DNA of 64,000 nt, from positions 1,673,601 through 1,737,600 of the forward strand of contig OZ251237.1 of the NCBI GenBank assembly GCA_965240325.2, read 5' to 3'. Every line of letters starts with the position of its first letter. The stretch's first letter is position 1. The position numbers and the translations under genes are program-made. The notes below the pieces were generated by a model. It made no database searches and had not been told where the DNA came from. It saw nothing but the letters and a program-made list of their open reading frames with translations. Of this stretch, positions 11,579 to 22,100 are shown one piece after another. Origin of the DNA: Rebecca billardiae RCC1528. Taxonomy: Eukaryota > Haptophyta.

Positions 11579-12360
11579 CAGGGTCTCCAACACTAAACTG
11601 GACACTTTGGGCAGCAGCTCAGCGTACGGCCTGTGGCTGCCTCGCGCGGGGTCAGGAGCGGCCAGCTCGGCTCGTGTGCACCCCACTAGGTCTGTCTGCG
11701 ACCGCGCATAGCCGGACAGCCCGCGTGGAGCACCCCTCTGGGTCATGCGGACAGTCGGCACAAGGCTGGTCGTGAGGGCCGTGAAGCAGCCGTGTGGCTT
11801 CTGCGCATGTCTGTAGCCAGCAAGCCCGCTCAAGGCCGCGCAGATATTATTACGTGGCATGGTCGATGACTATGCGGCATGCGCTCGACAGCCCTGGGCA
11901 AGCCCGGACGTAGCGCTACACCAGGAGTATATACGGCCCGATCGGACCAGCCTACCTGTTGCGCACCTCGCTTGCACAGCTGCTGCACAGCCCATCGATC
12001 GGCTCTGGCCGTGCAGGCAAGGGCTACAGTCGGCGCCACTACCCGCAGCGAACGCTGGAGACCCACCAGTGCGCGCACCAACCCGCCCGCCGCCAAATGC
12101 AACCGTGCGCCAGATACGAATTTTAGCAGGCATGCCACCCGCGGGGGCTCCGTGGACCTGTTCAGAGCCAACCGCTAGTCGGTTGAGCTGTACATCCAAG
12201 CCAGCCCTGGCCACACGCTGAGCGCGCCGCTCGCTGCACCCACACCCTGTCGTCATCCGAGGAGTAAGGTCCATGGCGCTCATGTGAGCCTCTGGCCCAT
12301 CTCATCGTTAGCAGCCGTAGTCAGCAAAAATCAATGTCCGACCAATTGTTGGGGACCCTG
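11579..12360 (-). mobile_element. 782-bp inverted-terminal element, copy C
   Basis: Same orientation as copy B and nearly identical to it. The right flank is TATATA (TA site). The left flank is TT, one change from TA. It ends GTTGGGGACCCTG. Confidence 0.85.
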
Positions 12361-12489
12361 TATATATAACTCACCGGTAGCCCTCATGAGGGCGGGCTGG
12401 CAGCCAGGGTCCGGCTGCCCGAAGGTTTTCCGGTCGTCAAGCTGAGCCAGGCCCGGACAGGGGTGGGCGCGGATCCGCGCAGTAGCCTG

Positions 12490-12690
12490 GGCACGCGATG
12501 CGCGTCTCTGCGCGCGCTCGCTGGCTGCACCCGCGGCTCGGCGGCCGGCGTGGCTGCTGGGTCACCGCGGCGCTGGTGGCTGCCCCTCCTCTGGGAGTTG
12601 TTTCTCCCTGCCCTCCCACCCGGCTGGTTGCTGGGTGGGCATGGCCTGGGTGCGCGCGGTGTACTCTCATGTGGGTCTACCGAGTGAGTT
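12490..12690. repeat. Dispersed repeat shared with the subtelomere
   Basis: Bases 12494-12605 match 61518-61630 with few changes, and 12659-12690 match 62436-62467 almost exactly (CTCATGTGGGTCTACCGAGT). Here the two blocks are about 50 bases apart; near the telomere they are about 800 apart. This copy is therefore internally deleted, or the other one gained an insertion. Confidence 0.8.
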
Positions 12691-12726
12691 ATACAGGCCA
12701 GACGGAGAGAGAGACGAGGGAGATCA

Positions 12727-12728
<2 letters not shown>

Positions 12729-12799
<71 letters not shown>
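12729..12799. repeat. AG microsatellite
   Basis: About 35 uninterrupted AG dinucleotides. The following stretch to 13056 has a short TA run and no supported gene; it is the 3' flank of the RCC1 gene on the minus strand. Confidence 0.95.
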
Positions 12800-13056
12800 A
12801 GTATATATAGTAGTAGCAGCATCAGCAGTGATATGATGACGATGATGATATGCTATGATTCTGACGCAGCGGGCGGCTCGATAGCTCGTCGCGTAATCGC
12901 ACACCGTGCGCACACATCGGCGGGCGCCCCCTGTGTCTGCAGCCCAGCCGGCTTGAGCAGCGCCACCGGCGCTGCCATCCCTGCACCAGCATGCTGCTGA
13001 TTCGCGTGCCTGAGCGGCGCCTGCGCGCTGGCCGCCGCACCGCACGGGCCCGTTGC

Positions 13057-14484
13057 TCAGCGGCGCGCACAGCGCAGGGGCGGCAGCTGCACCGCGCGCT
13101 GCGGCATCGGCTGCGCTCCGCCGTCGTCGCCCACACCTAGGCCGAGCGCACCCGAACGCTTGCCGCATGCGTGCACGCCGCCATCCGCCGTGACGTAGAG
13201 AGCGTGACATCGGCCGAGTGAGCAGTCGACCACGCGCGCATGTGCGAGGCCGTCCACCCGCTCGGGCAGCGCGCGATCCTCTCGGTCCCCCAGCCCCAGC
13301 TGGCCGTAGAGGTTGAGCCCAAACGCGTGCACGCTGCCGTCCGCGCACACCACCGCGCTGCTGTGCAGGCCCGCGCTGGCGCGCACGACCCGCACGCCCA
13401 TCAGTGCTTCGATGCGCGTGGGCACCAAACGACGCGTCTGGTCGCCCTGACCATGCTCGCCATAACAACTACCGCCTCCGAAGGAGTGCACGCCGCCCGC
13501 TGCGTCCACCACCAGGCTGTGGAACTCGCCCGCGCTCACGTGCACGGCGTGCACGCCCACGAGCGCCTTGATGCGCCGCGGCGTGCCCTTGTGCTGCTGG
13601 TTACCGTGGCCAAGGCGGCCGTCCTTGGCCTTCCCGCACGAGTACACGGCGCCGCACGCCGAGAGCAGCAGCGTGTGCGCCCAGCCCGCGGCCACGCCGC
13701 CCACGCGCACGCCATGCAGGGCCTGGATGCGGGTCGGCTCCAGCCGGTGCTTCCTGTCGCCGTGGCCGAGCTGGCCATCGCCGTTGTCGCCCCAGCTGTA
13801 CGCCGCGCCCGCCGCCGTCAGCGCGAGGCTGTGGTCGGCGCTAGCGCAAATGCCGACGACGAGCTCCGCGCCCAGCGCCGCCACCCGCACGAACGCCCGT
13901 CGCTCAGCCTTGTCGCCCACGCCCAGCTGGCCGTACCGGTTGTGGCCGCACGCGTACACCGCGCCCGCCTCGCTCAGCGCGAGCAGGTGCTTGATGCCGG
14001 CAGCCACCGCGCGCACGTGCACCGCCTCGAGCGAGGCCACGCGCGTCGGCACGAGCACGCGCGTCTGCCCGCTGAGCTCGGGGTGGCCCAGCGGTGCGCC
14101 GCACGTGTGCACGCCGCCGTCCGCGTCGACAAACGCGCTGAACGCGTCGTCATACGATCCACCGGAGGCTGCACTGTGCGTGTGCTCGTGCGCGAGCTCG
14201 AGCATACGCTCGCGCGCGAGCAGCTCCTCCGCCCACGTGGACACGCCCGCCGGCAGAGTGGCTGGCAGCGCGGCCTCATGCCCGCGCGCGCGCGCGCGCT
14301 CGCGCAGCGCGTGCTCGAGCGGCGCGCCGCTGAAGAGGCGCGCGGCGGCGTTGGCGGCGGCGAGGTCGCGCGTGCCATCGAGGTGCACGATGATGCGCGC
14401 GACGAGCTCGGGCGGCACGTCGGTCAGCCGCACGGCAGCCGCTGCCGAGCGCGCCTTGGCGCGCGCGCGCGTCGTCGGCGCCAT
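13057..14484 (-). CDS. F-box / RCC1-repeat protein, paralogue 1
   Basis: Intronless gene of 475 residues; the start is ATG at 14484 because the upstream in-frame codon at 14556 is GTG. The N-terminus is basic (TTRARAKARS, a possible nuclear signal). An F-box-like helix pair follows (about residues 19-62, motif LTDVPPELVARIIVHL), then about seven RCC1 repeats marked by G-(Q/R)-LG-(V/L/H)-GD and SWGDNGDGQLGHGD. RCC1 repeats form a seven-bladed propeller. Coupled to an F-box they typically act as substrate receptors of SCF ubiquitin ligases; that role is inferred from architecture only. One of five close paralogues in this window. It shares its N-terminus with the copy at 28812 but shares some repeat variants with the copy at 27135. 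Confidence 0.85.
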   Translation of the reverse strand: MAPTTRARAKARSAAAAVRLTDVPPELVARIIVHLDGTRDLAAANAAARLFSGAPLEHALRERARARGHEAALPATLPAGVSTWAEELLARERMLELAHEHTHSAASGGSYDDAFSAFVDADGGVHTCGAPLGHPELSGQTRVLVPTRVASLEAVHVRAVAAGIKHLLALSEAGAVYACGHNRYGQLGVGDKAERRAFVRVAALGAELVVGICASADHSLALTAAGAAYSWGDNGDGQLGHGDRKHRLEPTRIQALHGVRVGGVAAGWAHTLLLSACGAVYSCGKAKDGRLGHGNQQHKGTPRRIKALVGVHAVHVSAGEFHSLVVDAAGGVHSFGGGSCYGEHGQGDQTRRLVPTRIEALMGVRVVRASAGLHSSAVVCADGSVHAFGLNLYGQLGLGDREDRALPERVDGLAHARVVDCSLGRCHALYVTADGGVHACGKRSGALGLGVGDDGGAQPMPQRAVQLPPLRCARR

Positions 14485-14606
14485 GCTGCGCGAACCCGTC
14501 GTCGTTTTGTGGCGGCGACGAAAAAAGCAGCCGCTATTAAAATCGGCGGGGTGCACGATGGAGTGAGGCCCAGTTACGATACGCTCAGGACCTCCAGGCT
14601 GGCGAC

Positions 14607-15144
14607 ATGCGCTTTAGCGTCTCTCTGACCAACACCTCGAACGAGACGCTGACGAAAGCCGACGAGGGCAACGAGTGCAACGTCGACCCCGGGGGCCCGG
14701 TCGAAACCTTCTTCCCGGATGTGCTCATACCGCACAGCACCGATCGCAACACGGTCTTCTATCTCAACGACGGCAGCGCCAAAAGCATCGATTGCCACTA
14801 CGCGTACAAGACGGAGGTGCGCGCGCCGCGCCGCGCCGGGTGCTGTCGGGGCCGCGATGCCGTCGCGGTGCGGTGAGTCCACACCCGTGTCGCCGCCTCA
14901 CCGCCGGCTGCGCACCCCCTCGGTCGCCTCCCTGCGCCTGCTTGCCCCCCCCCCCCCCCCCCTCCCTTGCCTCTCGACGCAGGAGGGCTGCACCGTCACC
15001 GGCGCCGTGTTCGAAAACAACAGCAACCTGATCCGCACGGATGCCGACGGCACCTGCGGCATGCCGGTCCGCGCATACAACATGAACGATACCTCCTTGA
15101 ACCAATTGTCCGCGTGGATCCTCCTTGGCGGCCCTCTCCGTTGA
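14607..15144 (+). CDS. Small two-exon gene of unknown function
   Basis: Exon 1 is 14607-14816 (starting MRFSVSLTNT and ending AYKTE). A 166-bp intron (14817-14982) opens GTGCGCG, carries an 18-base C run and ends GACGCAG. Exon 2 continues EGCTVTGAVFENN. The frame stops at 15144. However, sequence from 15157 to 15246 in the same frame reads plausibly (AVKEVYVDDPQ ... DLWVGPGA, stop), so the real 3' end may lie there, reached by an unseen splice or lost to a stop. The direct repeat GAGCAGCCCTGCA brackets that extension (about 15143 and 15250). Composition is polar, with several Asn and paired Cys and no visible signal peptide or membrane segment. No family is recognised. It is divergent from the RCC1 gene at 14484. 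Confidence 0.5.
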
Positions 15145-15269
15145 GCAGCCCTGCAGGCGACCTCTGCCGTGAAGGAGGTGTACGTGGACGACCCGCAGGC
15201 CTCCCCCGACGGCGCCATGGACCTGTGGGTCGGCCCCGGCGCCTGACTGAGCAGCCCTGCACGGCATGA

Positions 15270-15546
15270 TGGCGATACTGGAGTATGCTATGATGGCTGA
15301 TGATGGCTGTGCGTGCACGGCGCGATCGACCGATCGTGGCCTGGGCCTGGCCCGCCTGGCGGGAGCCTGGCGGCCAGTGTCGTGCGCGCTCTGTCGTCGT
15401 GCTCTGGTGCCAGTAGCCCGAGTAGGTATAGTAGGTACGCGCGTCGCGCGGCGGCAGTAGCCTTAACTACGTGACTACTCCGCCGCCGGTGAGCCCTACT
15501 GGCAGTACTGCTGGTTATACGGCCGGTAGTATAGCCTGGTCGTATA
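15270..15546. other. Intergenic
   Basis: Nothing recognised. It contains short direct repeats of GTAGTA/GGTAGT type and an AT-rich patch at about 15540-15560 next to the end of the minus-strand frame. Confidence 0.4.
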
Positions 15547-16223
15547 TTATATAAAATAACAGCGGGGGCCTAGCGGCCTTTTCCCGGCGGGGCTGGTCGA
15601 ACACAGCGCGTCTAGGACGCGACGGAGAAGCTTGCCAGGGCCGGCAGACCCGACGACGATGGGACGAGTTGGCCGTTCAGCGCTGACTAACGGTATCATC
15701 CGGGCTGCCGCGTCTTCTGCGCGTCGCGCGTGCGATTTAGCCATTAGCCAGGCCCACCGAGGCGCCAGCGAGGCGCGCGTCGATGCAGTCGTCGCTGCGC
15801 ACGGCCGCTCGGGCACGGCGGCACGGCAACGGCACGCACCGATCACGCCGTGCGTGCGCGCGTCGGCCATCGACGCGTGGTAGTCGTGCAGCAACTGCAG
15901 CTCCGTGGGGTTTTCCGCACGTCGTGCGCGCTGCTGCCGCCGGACGCCCAGATGGCGCGCGACCGCGTCGGTCGCGGCGGCCTCGCGCTCCGCCTCCTCA
16001 TCTGCACGACACACGCCGCGTACACCACGAACAAATCGTTCTCGTGCACGACCTCGCCAGCCGACGCGTCCATGTCGAGCACGGCGGTGAAGACACTCTC
16101 GTCGGGCCCTCCTCGAGGCGGGAGTTTGGGGAAGGGCGTAAGGCGGTACTGGGTAGGGGGTACCGTAAGTAAGATCGCCGCCAGATTTATGGGAATCGCA
16201 ACGACATCCCTATGAGGCGCGCT
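15547..16223 (-). pseudogene. Frameshifted minus-strand gene remnant
   Basis: Two overlapping minus-strand frames each look protein-like in complementary halves. The upstream one reads VFTAVLDMDASAGEVVHEND ... LFVVYAACVVQ, then degenerates. The other, in a different frame, picks up at once with ADEEAEREAAATDAVARHL and later PTELQLLHDYHASMADA. A single-base shift near 16005 would join them. No ATG opens the upstream half (its first codons at about 16226 are TTG). The 3' half includes VVGSAGPGKLL, loosely like a P-loop, but that is weak. It could be a decayed gene, a gene with an unrecognised intron, or a sequence error. Confidence 0.4.
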
Positions 16224-16500
16224 CAAAAAGGTAACGACATGCGTTCTCGATTCCCGAGGCGTGCCTAATCAAAAAACGTTTCAGGCCCCATTATGTTCGT
16301 ATTCCTACTCCGGTATTACTCTCCCCATCAGTATTGGACACCAATTAAAGGGGGTCGGAGCTGGGTCTCCCAGGGCTTTGTCACGAATTAAAATTGTTTA
16401 AAGCTGTGTTCACCAGAATATATATTATATATATATATTACTATATATATATAATATATATAATAACAATATATTGATCTATGCGCCCTCGGAGTAGTAG

Positions 16501-16550
<50 letters not shown>

Positions 16551-17077
16551 TGACATGCAGTATGGTACGCTGCCTGATCATCAGGCCGCCCGCCCCAGTG
16601 ACAGTCATGCCTGCTCCAGCCTGGCACCGCTTCGGGCACTGCGGCCGTCGGCTTCGGGAGTCGTTCTTTCTGCTGCGATGAATCGCTGCCGCCACTTCCA
16701 GTTCCAGGCCGCGGAGGGAATGTCGAAGGGCATTCAAGCCCACGGCGTGAACGCCGCACCGCGCGCCACGCACAGTGCGAGCTCGAGCTCGGGCCGGCGG
16801 CTCTGAGCGAGCGAGCTGCTCTGGCACCGCCCGTGCTGCAGCTGACTGAACACGAGCCTCAGCGGCGACTCCGCCTTGCTCCGCTCGGGCTGTGCGCGAA
16901 CGGAGCCCGTGCACTGCACGTACACCGAGGCACTCTGGTCGATGACCTCGTCAGTGGCTGGCGCCTGGCGGAGCAGCCCATCGCAGCCCATTTGGCGTGC
17001 GGAAGGCGGCGGTGAGCACTCACACACCGCGCACTCACAAGCCTGCGCGACCAGCGCAACCGCCACTGGCCGTGCGC
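16224..17077. repeat. TA-rich microsatellite region
   Basis: TA dinucleotide tracts occupy about 16413-16465 and 16502-16550 inside a low-GC stretch. From about 16560 to 17077 GC rises again and is the 3' flank of the next minus-strand RCC1 gene; open frames there show no family content. Confidence 0.85.
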
Positions 17078-18496
17078 TCAGCGCGGCCCACAGCGCAGGG
17101 GCGGCACCTGCACCACGCGCTGCGGCATCGGCTGCACTTCGCCACTGTTGCCCACGCCCAGGCCGAGAGCGCCCGAATGCGTGCCGCACGCGTGCACACC
17201 GCCGTCCGCCGTGACGTAGAGGGCGTGCTCGTAACCAAGTGAGCAGTCGAGCACGCGCGCATGCGCGAGGCCCTCCACCCGCTCGGGCAGCATGCTAGCC
17301 ATTCGGTCCCCCAGCCCCAGCTGGCCCAAGTAGTTGCTCCCAAACGCGTGCACGCTGCCGTCCGCGCACACCACCGCGCTGGTGAATAGGCCCGCGCTGG
17401 CGCGCACGGCACGCATGCCGCCCAGCGCTTCGATGCGCGTGGGCACCAATCGACTCGCCTGGTCACCGTGGCCGAGCTCGCCACCACTACCGCCTCCGAA
17501 GGAGTGCACGCCGCCCGCTGCGTCCACCACCAGGTTGTGGTAGCGGCCAGCGCTCACGTGCACGGCGCGCACGCCTGCGAGCGCAGCGATGCGCCGCGGC
17601 GTGCGCTGTGCCTGCTCGTCACCATGCCCAAGGCGACCATCAATGGCAGTCCCGCACGAGTACACGGCGCCGCACGCCGAGAGCAGCAGCGTGTGCCCCC
17701 AGCTCGCGGCCACGCCGCCCACGCGCACGCCGTCCAGCGCCTCGATGCGCGTCGGCTCCAGCCGGCGCTCCGTGTCGCCGTGGCCGAGCTGGCCCATATC
17801 GTTGATGCCCCAGCTGTACGCCGAGCCAGCGGTCGTGAGCGCCAGGCTGAGGGCAAGGCCAGCGCCGATGCCGACGACGAGCCCCGCACCCAGCGCCGCC
17901 ACCTGCACGAACGCCCGTGGCGCAGCCGTGTCGCCCACGCCCAGCTGGCCGTACTCGTTGCAGCCGCACGCGTACACGGCGCCCGCCTCACTCAGCGCGA
18001 GCAGGTGATTGTAGCCGGCAGCCACTGCACGCACGCGCACCGCCTCGAGCGAGCCCACGCGCGTCGGCACGAGCACCCGCGCCTGCCTGCTGAGCTCGGG
18101 ATGGCCCAGCGGTGCGCCGCACGTGTGCACGCCGCCGTCCGCGTCGACAAAAGCGCTGAACTCGTCGAAATACATTCCACCGGAGGCTGCAATGCGCGTG
18201 TGCGCGTGCGCGAGCTCGAGCACACGCTCGCGCGCGAGCAGCTCCTCCGTCCACGTGGACACGCCAACGGGCAGGCTCGCCGGCAGCGCGGCCTCGTGCC
18301 CGCACGCGCGCGCGCGCTCGCGCAGCGCGTGCTCGAGCGGCGTGCCGCGGAAGAAGCGCGCGGCGGCGTTGGCGGCGGCGAGGTCGCGCGTGCCACCGAG
18401 GTGGACGAGGATGCGCGCGACCAGCTCGGGCGGCACGTCGGTCAGCCGCGCGCACGCCGGTGGCATCGTCGTCGAGGCGGCCGACGCAAACGGCAT
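17078..18496 (-). CDS. F-box / RCC1-repeat protein, paralogue 2
   Basis: Intronless, 472 residues, ATG at 18496. The N-terminus is shorter than in paralogues 1 and 4 (MPFASAASTT, then ARLTDVPPELVARILVHL). The F-box-like segment is about residues 16-60, followed by about seven RCC1 repeats (CNEYGQLGVGD, SWGINDMGQLGHGD, GSNYLGQLGLGD). It ends PPLRCGPR. It lies in the left arm of an inverted duplication whose right arm carries paralogue 3. SCF adaptor function is an inference from architecture. Confidence 0.85.
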   Translation of the reverse strand: MPFASAASTTMPPACARLTDVPPELVARILVHLGGTRDLAAANAAARFFRGTPLEHALRERARACGHEAALPASLPVGVSTWTEELLARERVLELAHAHTRIAASGGMYFDEFSAFVDADGGVHTCGAPLGHPELSRQARVLVPTRVGSLEAVRVRAVAAGYNHLLALSEAGAVYACGCNEYGQLGVGDTAAPRAFVQVAALGAGLVVGIGAGLALSLALTTAGSAYSWGINDMGQLGHGDTERRLEPTRIEALDGVRVGGVAASWGHTLLLSACGAVYSCGTAIDGRLGHGDEQAQRTPRRIAALAGVRAVHVSAGRYHNLVVDAAGGVHSFGGGSGGELGHGDQASRLVPTRIEALGGMRAVRASAGLFTSAVVCADGSVHAFGSNYLGQLGLGDRMASMLPERVEGLAHARVLDCSLGYEHALYVTADGGVHACGTHSGALGLGVGNSGEVQPMPQRVVQVPPLRCGPR

Positions 18497-18759
18497 GACG
18501 GTTGGCGCGCGAAAAGATTATTAAAGAGGGTCCGGGGTATTTGATGGTCCTTTCAATGGTCCGGCCATCCGGGCTGATTTATTCCGCGCACGCCTTATTT
18601 TATTTTAGTATATTATTCTTTTCTGCTGCGTTTCTTTGCGTGCTCGCGCGATCTCACTACAGATCAGCATCAGATACTTGAATCCGACGACGCGCGTTCA
18701 TCGGTGAGTGTGATGTATTCAGTATTGCTGCTGATGAAGTTGTCCCGCGGTGCCGTGCG
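18497..18759. other. Intergenic part of the inverted duplication
   Basis: AT-rich (about 18580-18640), upstream of paralogue 2. It is diverged but alignable in reverse complement with 26878-27134 upstream of paralogue 3. It presumably holds the RCC1 gene promoter. Confidence 0.5.
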
Positions 18760-18885
18760 TCACAGCCCGGAGAGTAGCGCGGCGTGCTCGCGCAGCGCGG
18801 GCTCGAGCCGGCGCGCGGCAGCAGCGATGTGCGGCACCCACGCGAGCAGCTCGAACGCGCCCTCCTCGCCGCCGATCGCCTCCGC
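18760..18885 (-). pseudogene. Inverted fragment of the helical-protein last exon
   Basis: The reverse complement reproduces the C-terminal coding end seen at 26753-26877: GAFELLAWVPHIAAAARRLE in essence, ending at the TGA now at 18760-18762. It has no upstream coding context, so it is a truncated duplicate carried by the inverted duplication. It lies just 3' of the nucleoporin gene, in the same direction. Confidence 0.75.
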
Positions 18886-19106
18886 AGGCTAGCACTGCGG
18901 GCCAGTTGCGGGTTGGGTGGGGAGACGGGGCTTGGGGCAGGTGCGCCCTGGGTGCCACTGCGTGCCAGTCTGAGCGGAAGGGCCTCGGACGCCTCGGTCA
19001 GCCGCCAGACAGCAGCGGCAGTGCCACGCCGTGCCACACCGCCGTCGTCTGGAGTCGTGCGGCCGCGGCACGTGCGCCCGCGCGCGCACGGCCCGCGCGG
19101 GTGTGC

Positions 19107-22100
19107 TCACGCGCCCATCTGCGCGCGCACGCTGACCAGCCGGTAGCTCTGCGCCGCGCCCAGCCGGTGCTGCGCGCCCACCAGCCCGGCGAGGGCGAGC
19201 AGCGCGTCCGCGCGCGCCTCGAGCCGCGCGCGCTCGGCGCCGGCGCCGCCCGCGCGCGCGTGCAGCGCGCGCACGCACTCCATGGCGCGCGCGAGCAGCG
19301 GCGGCAGCAGCCGCTGCGCCGCGGGCGCCATCGCGCCGACCGCGCGCGCGCACGCGTCCACCTCCGCCGCCTGCGCGCGCGGGGGGCGGGGGGCACGGGG
19401 CGGGCGGGCGCGTGGGCGGTCTGCGCGCGGCTGCCGCAGCGGCCGCGCCGTGCGCGCGCGCAGCCCGCCGCGCGCACCGTGTGTGGCAGCAGCCGGATGT
19501 CGTCGGCGGCGGCGAGCGCGGCCGCGGCGTCGCCCGCGGCCGCGCGCTCGAAGGCGCGCGCCATCGCCAGCAGGCTGCCGAGCGAGCGCGCGGCGGGCGC
19601 GGCGTCTGCGGGCAGCGCGGCCGCGCGCCGTGCGCACGCGTCGTGCACGTCGCGCGCGTCCGCGATGGCAGCCGCCGCCGCGGGGTGCAGCGCGCCGCCG
19701 CCGCCGCCGAGTGCGCACGGCGCCTCCGGCATGGCGAGCAGCGCGTCCGCCAGCGCGGCCGCGCTCAGCGACAGCGCGCGCGCGGGCTCAGCCGCGCCGA
19801 GCAGCAGGTGCGCCTGCGCGGCAGCGGGGGCGGGGGCGGCGGGGCAGCGCGCGCAGCAGCGCGGCAGCGGCAGGGGCGCGTGAGGCGCCGTGCGCACAGC
19901 CCGCCACGCCGCATATGCCGCATCGCGCGTGGCCCCGGCAGCGCGCGCGCGCCCCCTTCCGCGCTTGTGCGCGCGCACCGCCTCCGCCCAGCCGCCCGTC
20001 GCCTCGAGCCGCGCGGCCGCGCGCACGGCCAGCGCCCTGCGCCCGGGCTGCCCCACAAAGCCGAGGTCGTCCGCAGCGGCGCGCTGCGCGCTCGGGCCGC
20101 CAAACGAGCGCGGCGCCGGCTGCGTGAGCAGCTCCTGCAAGGGCGCGGGCGGGGTGGCGCGGGGCGGCGGCGTGCGTGCGTGCGCGCGTGAGTCGCGGTG
20201 GCGGTGCGGTGGCGTGCGCCGCGCTGCGCCGCGCTGCGCCGCGCCGCGCGTGCGCACACCCTGGCTCGGCCCGACTCGACGAGGATGGCCGCTGCGGCGT
20301 CGAGGCGCGCGTCGTCGTGCGCGGCCAGCGGCGCGAGCAGCCACGCGTACCGCACGGCCGCGCCCACCGACTCGGCCGCCAGCGCGCGCGCGTGCGCCTG
20401 AGGGGCGGCGCGGTGCACGGCAGCGGTGGCGCGCGTGAGCCGGCGCGGCGCGGCGCGGGCTTCGCGGCGGCGGCGGTGCGCGCGGTGGTGCGCGCGCGCT
20501 CTGGGCCGCACCTCGAGCATTGGAGCAAGCCGCACGGCCACGCGCCCGCGCGCGTCCACCGCCAGCGGCGCCGCGAACGGCTGCGCGGGCTGCGAGTGCG
20601 CGCCCCCCCAGCCCTCCCCTGCGCTGGTTGGCGCGTGCGGCGCCTGCGTGGCGAGCAGCCCGTGCGAGGCGAGGGCGATGGCGACGTGCAGCCCGTCCAC
20701 GCGCGTGGCGTGCGAGGCGACGAGGTGCGCCACCGCCCCCTCGAGCTGCAGCGACGCCAGCAGCACCGAGGCGTACAGCAGGTCGGACGAGCCGCCGCCG
20801 CCCCCCTGGCCGGCGCCGTGCTCGGTGCCGGGGCCGTGCTCGGTGGCGCCAAAGTGCTTCGGGCCGTACGTGTGCGAGAGCAGCTCCTGCAGCGCCCACA
20901 GCGCGGCGAAGCGCGCGCCCGGCGCGTCCGCGCCCGCCCCGCCGGGCGCGGCGCGCGCGTCCGCGTCCGCCGCCGCCACGGCCAGCTTGTGCCACGTGTA
21001 GTCCTCGACCGTCTGCAGGGAGAGCCGGCACGCGGCGCGCGGCGCGACCGCAGCGGCCGCGTTGTACACGAGGGTGCACCACTCGAGCAGCTGCGGCGCG
21101 GAGGCGCCGGCGGCGTCGGGCGCGGCGGCGGCGCCGCCCGCCGCGCCGCCGTCGCCGCCCGCCGCCGCGTGCGCCCAGTGCGCCGCCCACTCCTGCCGGC
21201 ACGCCGCCACCAGCTCGGCCGAAGCGCAGCCCTCCGCGTCGTCCGCGCGCGCGCGCAGCGCGCGCGCGAGCGCGTCCGTGCGGCCGGCGAGGAGGCGGGA
21301 GGCGGCGCGCGCGGCGTCGAGCGCGCGCGACGCCGCGCCCAGCTCTGCCGCGCGCGCACACGTGTACAGCATGCCCCACAGCTGCGCGGGGCCCGCGCCC
21401 CCGCCGAGGTGGACCAGCTCGGCGCACGGCGCCGCGGACGGCTGCGCGCCGGACGCGCCGAGCGTGCTCGCGCGCACGTACGCCGCGGCGGTGTGCTCGA
21501 AGCCGCCGCGCCCGCCGCGCGCGCCGTCGGCCGGCGCCGCCGCCACGCGCGCGTGCGCGACCGCCTGCGCGCCGGCGCGCGCGGCCGGCGAGGGCGGGCG
21601 CGCGGCGCGCGTGAGCGGTGCGCGCGTACACGGGCGCGCGCGCGGAGGGGCGCGCGCGCGAGGGCGCGAGGCGTCGCGCGCACCCGGAACTGCGCGCCGA
21701 GGTGCGCGAGCGAGCCGCCGAGCAGCGCGCGCACGAGCCGCGGCTCGCGCGCGCGCCACGGCCCCTCCGCGCCCGGCCTCGGCGCGGGCAGCGCGCCGCC
21801 GCGCGCCGCGCCGTGCGCCGCTCGCACGAGCGCCTCGACCAGCGCCCACACGTACTCAGAGAGGCGGCGCAACGGCTCGGCGTGCGCGCCGCCGGGCGTG
21901 TGCGCGCGCAGCGCGGCGGGCACGCGCGCGAGCTCGCTCACCAGCGCGGGCTGCGACGCCGACGGCGCGGCGGGCGGCGGCGGCTGCGCGCCCGGCGCTG
22001 CGCCAAACACGGCGCGCGCGTACGCAGCGGCCTTGGCGTCGCGCAGCGCGCCCGCGGCGGCGGCGGCGGCGGCGTCGGCGGCGTCGTCGGGCGGGGGCGC

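Larger units (their letters stand above)
17078..18885 (-). repeat. Left arm of an inverted duplication
   Basis: This arm contains RCC1 paralogue 2, its upstream ~260 bases, and a fragment of the last exon of the large helical-protein gene. It matches 26753-28553 in reverse complement. Runs such as CACCGCGGGACAAC and GATCGCGCGAGCA are conserved even in the noncoding part. Confidence 0.8.

Noticed and set aside
12635-13000. Open frame spanning the AG microsatellite
   Set aside because: Much of it is an alternating Arg/Glu run read from a dinucleotide repeat.
13240-14628. Plus-strand frames opposite the RCC1 genes
   Set aside because: Antisense shadows of the repeat-coding strand. The same antisense frames recur opposite every paralogue without independent conservation.
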